DNA of 64,000 nt from the NCBI GenBank assembly GCA_001899235.1, contig MKVR01000050.1, positions 22,871 to 86,870 on the forward strand, in the 5' to 3' direction. The notes beneath the pieces were generated by a model. It was given only the letters and a program-made list of their open reading frames with translations, made no database searches and had not been told where the DNA came from. Within the stretch, counting starts at the first letter, position 1. Every line of letters starts with the position of its first letter. The position numbers and the translations under genes are program-made. The DNA is from Nitrosospira sp. 56-18. GTDB lineage: Bacteria; Pseudomonadota; Gammaproteobacteria; Burkholderiales; Nitrosomonadaceae. Shown piece after piece: positions 30,763-38,918 of the stretch.

Positions 30763-31227
30763 ATGGACGACAACTTTGATAAAGACAAGGCAATCGCATT
30801 GTTGAACAGGATCCTGGAAATGGAGCTCGCGGGGGTGGTGAGGTACACCCACTATTCATTGATGGTTTACGGCTACAATCGCATTCCTATAGTGGAGTGG
30901 CTGAAGAAGGAAGCGGAGGAAGGGTTGCTGCATGCGCATAAGGCGGGTGAAATGATCACTTTGCTGGGTGGATATCCTTCACTCGGTATTGGACCATTGC
31001 TGGAAAAACATCATGAAGATATCGGGGATATACTCAGGGAATCGCTTGCGCACGAGAGCGAGGCGTGTACGGCATATTATCAACTGCTGGAATTGACCCA
31101 GGGAAAATCGGTGGTGCTGGAAGAGTACGCGCGGGCGCTCATTGTCCAGGAAGAAATGCATGCCGACGAAGTGAACAAGATGCTGCGCAAGACAGGAAAG
31201 ACCGGGGTGTTCGTGCGCAGCTCCTGA
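30763..31227 (+). CDS. Bacterioferritin-like ferritin-family protein
   Basis: Four-helix ferritin-like protein of 154 residues. Di-iron ligands are visible in the usual pattern: ELAGVVRYTHY, EEGLLHAHKAGEM, HESEACTAYYQL and EEMHADE. At the position of the bacterioferritin haem-binding Met there is Leu (EEGLLHAHK), so haem binding is doubtful. The ATG has GGAGG seven bases upstream. It could store iron or act as a Dps/Bfr-type peroxide scavenger with the preceding peroxiredoxin. A bfd gene at 38.5 kb may be its partner. Confidence 0.85.
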   Translation: MDDNFDKDKAIALLNRILEMELAGVVRYTHYSLMVYGYNRIPIVEWLKKEAEEGLLHAHKAGEMITLLGGYPSLGIGPLLEKHHEDIGDILRESLAHESEACTAYYQLLELTQGKSVVLEEYARALIVQEEMHADEVNKMLRKTGKTGVFVRSS

Positions 31228-31314
31228 TGCCTTCCGGGCTTTCGCACCGCATCCGAATTGAGTGAAGCCGCGTTGGTCCGGGTTTGCTCGCCGGTCCGGC
31301 TAACAGCCGCTGCT

Positions 31315-31551
31315 TCATCCGGAAACCGGCTCGGTAAACTCCGGGTCTTCCATCCGCCAATCGTGGTTGACCATGCCGCTCAATTGCACCATGAGATCAA
31401 CCTCGGCTTCCTCCTCATCCTGGGTTTGACTGGCTTCATAAAACTCGATCAAGGCTTGAAGCACCGTGCCTTTTTTTTGAACGGGGAGAGATTCGACCGG
31501 CTGTTCGGCTTCTCCGGAATTCCTGCATGCCTCGGCTACGCGGATTATCAT
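31315..31551 (-). CDS. Small acidic protein, unknown
   Basis: The 78-residue acidic protein (MIIRVAEAC...) is rich in Glu and Asp. I recognise no domain. Support for reality is AGGGAG exactly six bases before the ATG. The preceding gene on the same strand ends just 75 bases upstream. The frame stays open to a TTG at 31623. It may form a two-gene unit with the 84-residue protein upstream. Confidence 0.5.
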   Translation of the reverse strand: MIIRVAEACRNSGEAEQPVESLPVQKKGTVLQALIEFYEASQTQDEEEAEVDLMVQLSGMVNHDWRMEDPEFTEPVSG

Positions 31552-31626
31552 TCGGGGCTCCCTGGGAGGTTCGGATTGAGCGCTACCCGGTTCACTTCGT
31601 CCGGGGTAAACAATTCGGGGCAATGG

Positions 31627-31881
31627 CTATCCAAAGCGTTTTTTTCCTTTGGAATAGCGCGGCATCTCCCTGAATAACCGAACAGGGGTGGAATTTCGGG
31701 ATCGCCAGGGAAATCCGCAATTCAGGTCTTCTTGCTCGATGAGATCCGCACGCCTGCTGCCGATCTCCGCCCTGTCGATTCGGCCCGGCATGAGGGCCGA
31801 GCCCTGCGCGCGCCGTTCACTGGTGGAAACGGGAGTGTTTGATTCCCTGGCGGCAGTCCGCAGGTGTGGTAGCGCCTTCAT
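31627..31881 (-). CDS. Small basic protein, unknown
   Basis: The 84-residue protein (MKALPHLRTAARES...) is Arg/Ser rich with a basic end (PRYSKGKKRFG). No domain is recognised and no membrane segment or signal peptide is seen. AGGAG lies six bases before the ATG, a good ribosome site. It is followed by the small acidic gene on the same strand, so a basic/acidic protein pair is possible. Confidence 0.5.
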   Translation of the reverse strand: MKALPHLRTAARESNTPVSTSERRAQGSALMPGRIDRAEIGSRRADLIEQEDLNCGFPWRSRNSTPVRLFREMPRYSKGKKRFG

Positions 31882-32015
31882 TGTTATCTCCTGTTATGAA
31901 CCGGCTGAAGCCAGTCTGAGGTCTTGGCGGTATCAGACTAACCGGAGCAAATGGCATTCGAATGAAGGTTTTTTTAAAATTTCATGACTTGCTGAAATGG
32001 TCGGGGCCTATTGAC

Positions 32016-32036
32016 CCTATTGACACTTGTTTCGCG
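32016..32036. repeat. Copy of a 21-base string also at 2990-3010
   Basis: CCTATTGACACTTGTTTCGCG here and CCTGTTGACACCTGTTTCGCG at 2990-3010 differ at two positions. Sequence on either side is unrelated. It may be the end of a dispersed element; too short to say more. Confidence 0.4.
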
Positions 32037-32114
32037 CCCGCCTTGCTGTGCGAAAAAGCGTGAGGGCAAGGCGCGAAGCGCAGGACATAGCCGGCCTATG
32101 GCCAAGCGCCTTGG

Positions 32115-32600
32115 TCAGCTCTGCTTCTTTGACATCGGGATGATGCTGCATTTTGGTCCCGAGTATTCAAAAGTGACGGGGTCGAGCGGAGTTCGCGCAT
32201 AATCGTCGCGCATCAATGCCGCTGTTTCCCCCAGGGCAAGTTCCTGCAAGCGGCAGCGCATATTCAGTACTCCGTCGCCTGATTCAAAAACGCCACAGGC
32301 ACCCGGCATTTCGTCGCCCATCGGGTCGATCTCCGAAGCTGCGGCCGCTCCCACGTCGCTCATTACCGCTACTGGCAGATGGGGAAAACGCCGCCTTGCC
32401 TCCCTGATCCACTGCAACAGGCTGGCCTGCTGGGCGCACCCATACACATTGCCATCGACGAGGACCATATCGTAGGCCTCCAGGTCCGACCCCGGAAAAC
32501 TATCCAGCGATTTCCGCTCCAGCCTGTGCTTGGATTTCTCAAGCAGCAGATACAATAATCCGCGCGGATTTTGCCCGCCTCCAACGAGAAGGATATTCAT
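32115..32600 (-). CDS. Receiver-like protein translationally coupled to luxI, function unknown
   Basis: The 161-residue protein opens MNILLVGGGQNP and shows an alternating pattern like a response-regulator receiver (YDMVLVDGN near 47-55, PVAVMSDVG near 78-86). It lacks the N-terminal acidic pair and the conserved Lys of true receivers, and has no output domain. Its ATG overlaps the luxI TGA as ATGA, so it should be co-translated with the AHL synthase. It might be a degenerate receiver acting as a partner or regulator of LuxI, but no function can be assigned. It is not a LuxR: no autoinducer-binding domain or C-terminal HTH is seen. Confidence 0.7.
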   Translation of the reverse strand: MNILLVGGGQNPRGLLYLLLEKSKHRLERKSLDSFPGSDLEAYDMVLVDGNVYGCAQQASLLQWIREARRRFPHLPVAVMSDVGAAAASEIDPMGDEMPGACGVFESGDGVLNMRCRLQELALGETAALMRDDYARTPLDPVTFEYSGPKCSIIPMSKKQS

Positions 32601-33211
32601 GCTGCCTTCCTTTGCGCATTTTCCGGAAGCGTGCCGAACAAGGCAAACTCGGTGATGGCGTCGATTTCTATATAGCAAGCCACGGTCAGTACCCGGCCTA
32701 TCCTGATGGGCGCGCCCAGTCTGGAAAGATTTACGCCGAGCTTGCGTATCAACCTCTCGACCGCCACTGTAGTCACGGTCACATATCGCTTTATTCCGTT
32801 ATGCCGGGCGAAAAGAAACAGCGTCTCCATCATTTTGACGGGGATATCGCTGAAGCCGAACCCTGCGCTCTGGTATTTCGGAACCGTCACCGCAAAGCGG
32901 CTGAGTTCCCATACGTCTGATTGCTGGGGTGCGGGCTGCCCGTGCAATAATTGCGGAAATGTATCGCGCAGCATGTTTGGACCGGTCGTCGGCAGCAGCC
33001 GCCAGCAACCGAGCACTTCATCCTCTTCTCCCTTCGCCAGGACATATACCGGATTGGCATGGTCGAACTCATCGTGCTCCATTCCATTATCCGTGGTAAC
33101 TTCCCAGCCCAGCCGATCGTGAAAAACTTCGTGCCTCAGCCGATACATTCCTAAAACCGTGCGCTGATCGAGAGATCCGTTTCCATGTTGCGCCAGCATG
33201 ATTTGTCCCAT
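32597..33211 (-). CDS. Acyl-homoserine-lactone synthase, LuxI family
   Basis: Makes an N-acyl-homoserine lactone signal from SAM and acyl-ACP or acyl-CoA. The 204-residue protein keeps the nine residues typical of LuxI enzymes: Arg26, Phe30, Trp36, Asp47, Asp50, Arg71, Phe85, Glu102 and Arg105. The ATG at 33211 has AGGA(CGG) at good distance; GTG at 33220 is an alternative. A lux-box-like palindrome lies about 65-85 bases upstream. No luxR is present in the window. Nitrosospira multiformis is known to carry a functional LuxI (NmuI) making long-chain AHLs, and this is probably an orthologue. Confidence 0.93.
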   Translation of the reverse strand: MGQIMLAQHGNGSLDQRTVLGMYRLRHEVFHDRLGWEVTTDNGMEHDEFDHANPVYVLAKGEEDEVLGCWRLLPTTGPNMLRDTFPQLLHGQPAPQQSDVWELSRFAVTVPKYQSAGFGFSDIPVKMMETLFLFARHNGIKRYVTVTTVAVERLIRKLGVNLSRLGAPIRIGRVLTVACYIEIDAITEFALFGTLPENAQRKAA

Positions 33212-33274
33212 TTTTTGCACCGTCCTGGTTGGTTAATGACGATGCTATGAAACAACTTATGGGCGTCCCCGAAT

Positions 33275-33294
33275 AGCTGTAAAATCTTACAGGA
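33275..33294. promoter_or_regulatory. lux-box-like operator upstream of luxI
   Basis: AGCTGTAAAATCTTACAGGA contains the perfect palindrome CTGTAA-AATC-TTACAG. It matches the classic Vibrio fischeri lux box (ACCTGTAGGATCGTACAGGT) at 15 of 20 positions. Its centre is about 73 bases from the luxI ATG, as expected for a LuxR-type activator site at -42 of a promoter. Binding by a LuxR encoded elsewhere is inferred. Confidence 0.75.
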
Positions 33295-33733
33295 GAAAGT
33301 GGTTAATATAAGACAATACTCTTACCAAACAATTAGTTGAGCAGGAATTCCAAGAAGCCAGGCGTCGTTTTTTTCCGCTCGATTTGATCCGGAATATGAA
33401 GCCATGCAGCACATTTGCGGGGGCCTGGACCCTATGGATCAGGGCTGGTTTCGAGGGGGATCGCCCAAATTGGCTGCTGGAACACAGCAACAGCCACTTC
33501 GGAAATGGATGGCCAGGTGAAGGCTGGTTGCTGGAAACCGGGTTCCCAGCAATGCCTGGTCTTCCACGCTGGCAGAAAAATCCCCAGCCGTTCCGTTCCG
33601 GCTGCGTTGAAAGCAACCACGCTATCGCGCCGCGACCCGGTTTGCGGAAGACGGTACCGTTCCATGGATTCAACTCCGGTTAACCATTCTGATCGCTGCG
33701 AACCCATCGGGATCCGCAGCCAGGGGTGGAAAC
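33295..33733. other. Non-coding stretch between lux box and TonB receptor gene
   Basis: About 440 bases with no supported gene. Open frames here look compositionally random and lack ribosome sites. There is no luxR remnant that I can recognise, and no clear terminator. Confidence 0.5.
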
Positions 33734-35923
33734 TTAGTTGAAATAGAAACGGATGGAACCGAAGGCGCTGAGCGGGTTGCCGGGCAGCGCGCCGGCAAAT
33801 GTGGGGGTGGTATAGTAGGTTTTGTCGGTAAGGTTTCTTACGTTGACCGCAACCTCCATTCTTTTTACCCGGTACGAGACAGCCGCATCGTAAACCACGT
33901 ATGACGGCACTCGCAACAGATTCAAGGTATCGGCGAAACTGTCGCCCTTGTAGGTGACGCCGAAGCCGAACATCAAACCCTGGGCAAGGCCGGTCTGTAT
34001 CTGGTAGGTGGCCCATAAATTGCCCATATTCGTAGCGACCCCTACCGGGCGGTTTCCTGCAATGCTCCTGAATTCTCCAGGAGCAAAGAGAATGTTATTC
34101 CGCGCAAGTGCTTTCGATAACGTTTCCGGATCCATCCACACACCGTTTCCGATAATGCTGAGTCCGGCAAAGGGGCGAACAGCCAAGGTGACTTCCACTC
34201 CGCGGGAACGGTCCTTTCCATCCTGCGTTTGAAGATTGGTTGCGGCCGGATTCAGGTTGATAAAATAATTGTTGCGGCTGGTCTGGAACAGCGCCACATT
34301 CAGGTCGACCTTGCCTTCCACCAATGTCGTTTTCGCCCCCACCTCGATCTGGTCGGAGGTTTCGGGCGCCGTCGCCACGGCGGTGGGTTCCGTCGACAGA
34401 TTGATGAACGCGCCCGTGCTGTAGCCGGCATAAAAGGATAGATATTTGGTAGGCTGGTAAACCCCCCCCGTCGAGTAGGTAGTCAATGAGCGGGAGCGTA
34501 CGATTTCCCGGTATCCCACCCCGGACTGAAAACCCTTGTCGCTCCATTCGACGAGATCGTTGCGAATGCCCAGACGAAGCTTGAACTGCTCGCTCAGATC
34601 GATCTGGTCTTGAGCATAGAAGGAAAACTGGTCGCTGTTGATCCGCCGATCGAATATTTGACCCTTCGAAGTGACGCCAGGACTGTTCAATGAAGTTTCC
34701 AGGCCAACTGGATTGAGAAGACTTATGTTGGGGAGCGAAAAATCATTACGCACGGTGGTGATATCCGTATTTTTATATTCGAATCCTCCCAGGAAGGTAT
34801 GCTTGATCGGGCCGGTGTACTTCTTCCAGATGAATTCGTTCTGGAACGTGGCAAATCCCTGGTGATCCGTTTGAAAGCGTACGTCACGTCCCGTAATCAT
34901 GCCTGCCGCGTTAGCCTGGTTACCGCCTCCATTCCGGACCAGATTGAGCAAGCGTCCATCGTAGGTGAATGCGGTACGCATATTCAGGTCCGCCGAGATC
35001 GCCCAGTTATGCACGGCGGTGACGCGGTTGATGGTATTGCTGGTGTTATTAAAGGGAGTGTAATAGCGGTTTTCGCGGGGAACCACCAGCTGTGAATTGA
35101 TATTAAAAAGCGTTCCATAATTGTCCGGCCTGATATGGATATCGCGATGATCGAAGTCTACCAGCAGTGTTTTGTCATCGGCCAGGCGCCACAACAGGGT
35201 AGGTGAAATCTCGAAGACATTGCGCTTGAGCCCGCGGAATCCGTCCGCATGCTCCAGATCGGCGATGACGCGCCCCGCGAAGTTCTGCCCGATGGGTCCG
35301 GTCACATCCGCATATCCGTTGCGCGTGCCGAAACTGCCGAGCATGGTTCCTGCAGACGCGGCAAAACCACTCCTCGGTTGCCTGGTTATCATGTTGATGC
35401 TGCCGCCGGGCCCGGCCGACCCGAATAACGCGGAACCCGGCCCTTTCAGCACCTCGATGCGCTCGACGTCATACATGGTGCGGTAGTAGCCGTTTTGCGG
35501 CGACGTTCCATCCGGCATGTCGTCGCGAAAAAAACTCAATGGCAGTCCGCGCGAGGTGTAATTGTTCGCAAACCCATAGCCGCCGCCCATCAGGGGTTGA
35601 ACGCTGCTGACGTTGCGCATGGCGTCATCCATGTTTATCACACCCTGTTCCTTCAGAAGGGACGCCGGCACGACCGCCACGCTGGCGGGAACATCGCGCA
35701 ACGGCGTATCTGTCTTGGTGCCGGTGCGGGCCACGTCCTCGAGCGTGCCCGGCCGCACTCGCCCGGTGCTCACCTTTATTTCCGGAAGCTCAGCCCCTTT
35801 TTCCTGATCCTTGGCGAGCGCATCCTGGGCTACCGCGTTTGATGAACTCCATACCCATGCGCCCAGTATGGCTATACGGACGATACCGCCCCTTCCCCTT
35901 TTGAAACCGAATAAATATTTCAT
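33734..35923 (-). CDS. TonB-dependent siderophore receptor
   Basis: Outer-membrane beta-barrel that imports ferric siderophores. About 729 residues from MKYLFGFKRG. A signal peptide ends near NAVAQ, the plug domain has TDTPLRDVPASVAVVPASLL and RIEVLKGPGSALFGSAGPGGSINMITR, and a barrel closes with Phe/Asn (SIRFYFN). There is no N-terminal signalling (STN) domain, so no FecIR-type control is expected. It is last in a minus-strand run with PepSY, DUF4198, multicopper oxidase and bfd, which points to iron or copper supply. The frame extends 20 codons upstream, but the chosen ATG gives a proper signal peptide. Confidence 0.93.
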   Translation of the reverse strand: MKYLFGFKRGRGGIVRIAILGAWVWSSSNAVAQDALAKDQEKGAELPEIKVSTGRVRPGTLEDVARTGTKTDTPLRDVPASVAVVPASLLKEQGVINMDDAMRNVSSVQPLMGGGYGFANNYTSRGLPLSFFRDDMPDGTSPQNGYYRTMYDVERIEVLKGPGSALFGSAGPGGSINMITRQPRSGFAASAGTMLGSFGTRNGYADVTGPIGQNFAGRVIADLEHADGFRGLKRNVFEISPTLLWRLADDKTLLVDFDHRDIHIRPDNYGTLFNINSQLVVPRENRYYTPFNNTSNTINRVTAVHNWAISADLNMRTAFTYDGRLLNLVRNGGGNQANAAGMITGRDVRFQTDHQGFATFQNEFIWKKYTGPIKHTFLGGFEYKNTDITTVRNDFSLPNISLLNPVGLETSLNSPGVTSKGQIFDRRINSDQFSFYAQDQIDLSEQFKLRLGIRNDLVEWSDKGFQSGVGYREIVRSRSLTTYSTGGVYQPTKYLSFYAGYSTGAFINLSTEPTAVATAPETSDQIEVGAKTTLVEGKVDLNVALFQTSRNNYFINLNPAATNLQTQDGKDRSRGVEVTLAVRPFAGLSIIGNGVWMDPETLSKALARNNILFAPGEFRSIAGNRPVGVATNMGNLWATYQIQTGLAQGLMFGFGVTYKGDSFADTLNLLRVPSYVVYDAAVSYRVKRMEVAVNVRNLTDKTYYTTPTFAGALPGNPLSAFGSIRFYFN

Positions 35924-36052
35924 CGTAGTACTCTCTGTTTTTGTAATTGTTTGCAGAAGCGCACACGCAAGCGCGCAGGCCATCCGCTCAGAAACGTCTT
36001 GCAGGCATCTTTAACGAAGCGCTTCCTTGATGGTGCTCCCCATATCGGGGCG

Positions 36053-36766
36053 TCATACAATCGAACTCAACGACAGCACCAGCACCCCGGTGAGCGTGGT
36101 GCCGATCAGGCCCGCGGCCAGAAGGCGCGGACCATGCAGACGGCTCCACAGCAGGGTGCCCGTTATGGCGAGCACGAGCAGGGCGCCGGCCAGGGTATCA
36201 GTAAGCAATATCCAGGCATTGGACATCCCGCTGCCTTTATGAAAACTGACCAGTGTTGCCCACACATTGGCTTCTTTCTGCTCGACATGCGTAGCCGCAT
36301 CTCCCTTCCAGTACTCCGCATTCACGCTCAAATTGGGAGTAGTCAGCGTGATGCGCCAGTTCTCCGGCTGCTCGATCCGGCCACCTCCCCAGGGAGCGGG
36401 GCCGCCCGGTTTTTTCTGAATGCGGGATTTGGCATCGGGCAACTTGAATTCGGCACGCAGCCAGGCTTCCAGCGCTTCCGGCGATTCGAGGCTTGCCCCG
36501 GGTGGAGTAAGCACTTGCCGTGTTTCCTCGTGCTTCGCCAGCGGGATCTTCATTTCGTTGCGGTGATTGAGCAGAATTCCGGTTACCCCGAACAGCAGCC
36601 CCATGGCCGCGCCCCACAATCCCATCCATGCGTGCGTCCGGCGCAGCCACACGAGGAACCGGCCTCGTTTCATGCCCTGCGATAAAAAGAGATATCCCCT
36701 GGGCTCCGCAGCCCGTGGACCGCCGTCCCGATTCCCGGCGGCAGGTGTGTCGTGGGCTATGCTCAT
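36053..36766 (-). CDS. PepSY-associated transmembrane protein
   Basis: The 237-residue inner-membrane protein has an N-terminal helix after a basic stretch (WLRRTHAWMGLWGAAMGLLF...GILLNHR), a periplasmic PepSY-like middle, and two C-terminal helices (TDTLAGALLVLAITGTLLW and a last hydrophobic segment). His residues in the first helix and loop (RTHAW, FHKGSG) fit the family of PepSY-TM proteins, some of which reduce iron bound to siderophores. Its start overlaps the DUF4198 gene stop by four bases. Confidence 0.85.
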   Translation of the reverse strand: MSIAHDTPAAGNRDGGPRAAEPRGYLFLSQGMKRGRFLVWLRRTHAWMGLWGAAMGLLFGVTGILLNHRNEMKIPLAKHEETRQVLTPPGASLESPEALEAWLRAEFKLPDAKSRIQKKPGGPAPWGGGRIEQPENWRITLTTPNLSVNAEYWKGDAATHVEQKEANVWATLVSFHKGSGMSNAWILLTDTLAGALLVLAITGTLLWSRLHGPRLLAAGLIGTTLTGVLVLSLSSIV

Positions 36767-37410
36767 TTGTAGAAACTGGCCGTCACTTTGTGGCTTTCGA
36801 TGGTATAAGGCTTGCCCTCGAATACCCCGGGGCTATTCAACTCATGCTTGGCCTCGATGACATAGAGACCGGGTTCCAGCAGCGAATAGGCCGTCTCGCC
36901 CTTTTCGTCTGTTTTGAAATGCTTTTCCCACCCGTTCGGCGCAATGACGATAATTTCAGTTTTTGCCAGCGGCTTTCCCATGAAGCTCAAGCGCAGCAAA
37001 TTGCCGGTATTCTCTATGTCGAGCGGCAGGCTGCCCCCGCTGCCGAAACGCGCGTACAGAAAGCGCCGGTACACCGCGCCGGGATTGTCCGCGCGCGGGT
37101 CCCGGATGCGCTGCTTGAGCGCCCGCACCAGTATCGTGCCGCCATCGGGTATGGCAAAGTAATTATCCAGGCGAGTGGCGGCGGCTGGCTTTTCGGCACC
37201 TGCGGAATCGATCACCGTCACCGCCGGTTCGATGATATCGTCTAGCCTGCCAGGCGAGGTTTCACGCAGATTTTCGCTATATTCGCCAAAATAGAGCCTG
37301 GCAGAAGCATTGTCCTGCTCCAGCCATAGCGCGTGGGCGCTTGCATTGAAGCTGAACAGCAGGCACGCAAGGCCGGCAATGGCGGCAGAATAGTTTTCCG
37401 GGAACTTCAT
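36763..37410 (-). CDS. DUF4198 periplasmic protein
   Basis: The 215-residue exported protein has a signal peptide ending SFNASA, followed at once by HALWLEQDN, the His-containing mature N-terminus typical of DUF4198/NikM-like metal-uptake accessory proteins. A C-terminal Ig-like domain (GEKGETAYSLLEPGLYVIEAKHE-type segment) follows. It overlaps the PepSY gene. The mature N-terminal His could bind copper or nickel. The role in metal delivery is inferred from family and neighbours. Confidence 0.82.
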   Translation of the reverse strand: MKFPENYSAAIAGLACLLFSFNASAHALWLEQDNASARLYFGEYSENLRETSPGRLDDIIEPAVTVIDSAGAEKPAAATRLDNYFAIPDGGTILVRALKQRIRDPRADNPGAVYRRFLYARFGSGGSLPLDIENTGNLLRLSFMGKPLAKTEIIVIAPNGWEKHFKTDEKGETAYSLLEPGLYVIEAKHELNSPGVFEGKPYTIESHKVTASFYK

Positions 37411-37446
37411 CAGATACTTTCCATTTTCCGTATGTTTTAAAAAGTT

Positions 37447-38430
37447 TCAGGGGAGCACATGCCAGCGGGTCGACATGCCCGCCATCATGTGGTCGTCCAC
37501 ATGACAATGCAGCAACCAGTGTCCGGGGGAACGCGGAACCATGTCCACCGAGGTCATGCTTGCCGGCATAACTTCGACGACGTCGGTTCGGCGCCCATGG
37601 TCAAGCACTGTCTGCCCATGCCAGTGCACCGTATGGTTATCGGTTTCATTCCCAAGCGCCACCACATGCCAGCGGACGCGTTTTCCCAGATGGGTTTTAT
37701 AGCCATCCAGATTGCCAAAGATGCGGCCGTTGATGGTGTGCTTCATCCCGCTTTCCTTGCCCTCTTCTTCATTGAAGATCATGAACAGCGATATGAATTC
37801 CTGATCAACGTCGCGTGGGGCCGGATCAGAGCTTGAGCGTTCCATGCCTTTGCGCGTGACGATGATGGTCCCCACCAGACCGAGATTGGGCTCTTCGTCT
37901 TCCATGACATGGGAGTGGTAGAGCCAGACAATGGAGGAGGGATCGGCGGGGCCCGGACCAGCGTCCTCATCCGCCACCCAGGTATAGGTATAGGACTTGT
38001 TGGGGGGCACGCTTGCTCCCGGCCCCGGCCCATCCGCGCCCTCGTTATTCTTGTCATAGAACAGTCCATGCGGATGCATCGAAAGCGGACGATCGGTCTT
38101 GTTCAGGAAATGGACCTTGACCGTGTCGCCGACCGCGGCCCGAAGCTGCGGGCCCAGGATGCCCATCCACTCGGGCTGGGGTAAAGGCGCGTTATATCGG
38201 CCATCCTTGTAGGCGACATAACGGTATTTCTGGTAAACCAGGGTTTCCCCCCATACCCCCAGCCCCGCTTCGGGCTTGATCCGGTTCTTGCCGGAGGGGG
38301 CATAATTCCAGGGGGTCTTTTCCGCGGCTATCCAGTATTCCCTCACCGCCGCATGGACCTGAGCCGATGCCCAGAAAGCCACCGCAAGGGCAATGGACGC
38401 GGCAATCCTGCCCGCGCTAGCCAGTTTCAT
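37447..38430 (-). CDS. Two-domain multicopper oxidase
   Basis: Periplasmic copper oxidase of about 327 residues with a signal peptide ending SAQVHA. Two cupredoxin domains are present rather than the three of laccases. Copper motifs are HPHG and HSH in the first domain and HWHG and the HCHVDDHMMAGM segment (T1 Cys, His, Met) in the second. A two-domain enzyme of this kind is structurally known from Nitrosomonas europaea. It probably forms a trimer with interdomain trinuclear sites and oxidises metal ions or phenols. The start has GGAG six bases upstream. Position next to bfd and a TonB receptor favours a ferroxidase or copper role. Confidence 0.88.
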   Translation of the reverse strand: MKLASAGRIAASIALAVAFWASAQVHAAVREYWIAAEKTPWNYAPSGKNRIKPEAGLGVWGETLVYQKYRYVAYKDGRYNAPLPQPEWMGILGPQLRAAVGDTVKVHFLNKTDRPLSMHPHGLFYDKNNEGADGPGPGASVPPNKSYTYTWVADEDAGPGPADPSSIVWLYHSHVMEDEEPNLGLVGTIIVTRKGMERSSSDPAPRDVDQEFISLFMIFNEEEGKESGMKHTINGRIFGNLDGYKTHLGKRVRWHVVALGNETDNHTVHWHGQTVLDHGRRTDVVEVMPASMTSVDMVPRSPGHWLLHCHVDDHMMAGMSTRWHVLP

Positions 38431-38482
38431 GCTCACTCCACTTCGGCCCATGCTCGTGGGCATATCCACGGCGTAGAGATGT

Positions 38483-38677
38483 CTATGCGACATGCCGGGA
38501 TGCCGCATTTTTTTGCATGAGGGCCTGCTCCAGAACTTCCTTGGCATGGCAGGCGCATATGCCGCACTGCCCGCTCACGCCCAGACCGCCCTTCAAGTCG
38601 CGCATCCGGTCCGCGCCCCTGTGGACGGCTTCCCGTATTGCGGTATCGGTTACACCTTTGCAGACACAAATGTACAT
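38483..38677 (-). CDS. bfd: Bacterioferritin-associated ferredoxin (Bfd-like)
   Basis: The 64-residue [2Fe-2S] protein has ligands Cys4, Cys6, Cys38 and Cys41 (C-X1-C-X31-C-X2-C), the exact BFD fold spacing. Bfd reduces the iron core of bacterioferritin to release Fe(II), and is typically induced by iron starvation. A Fur-box-like site lies about 225 bases upstream. It is the first gene of the metal cluster; the ferritin-like gene at 30.8 kb may be its substrate. Confidence 0.92.
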   Translation of the reverse strand: MYICVCKGVTDTAIREAVHRGADRMRDLKGGLGVSGQCGICACHAKEVLEQALMQKNAASRHVA

Positions 38678-38899
38678 ATCACTGTTTCCTGTTCACTTAT
38701 TCACTTGTTTGGCCAGGGCAAGCTTATCGTTGCAAACATGTTGCGGACATGCCGCAGGCGATGTTCAACCTGGTGTCGAGTGACCTCGTCACCCTGCGAA
38801 AACAAAGCGCTGTCATGGATACAGCTGCTCCTGCCAATCCTGCTTCCAGCAGTAATTTCGAAAATACGCCGCTATCCATCGGCTCTCTCAATATACAAT

Positions 38900-38918
38900 A
38901 CTAATGAGAATGATTCGT
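38900..38918. promoter_or_regulatory. Fur-box-like site upstream of bfd
   Basis: ACTAATGAGAATGATTCGT matches the 19-base Fur consensus GATAATGATAATCATTATC at 12 positions, including the core AATGAGAATGATT. It lies in an AT-rich stretch that could hold the bfd promoter (minus-strand TTACGA and TATATT are near). Iron-dependent repression of the bfd-to-TonB cluster is inferred. Confidence 0.55.

Noticed and set aside
33287-33733. Search for a luxR or its remnant next to luxI
   Set aside because: Open frames here show no autoinducer-binding or LuxR-type HTH sequence and no ribosome site.
37447-38430. Copper nitrite reductase NirK
   Set aside because: HSH, HWHG and HCHVDDH motifs give a trinuclear multicopper-oxidase pattern, and neighbours are metal-uptake genes.
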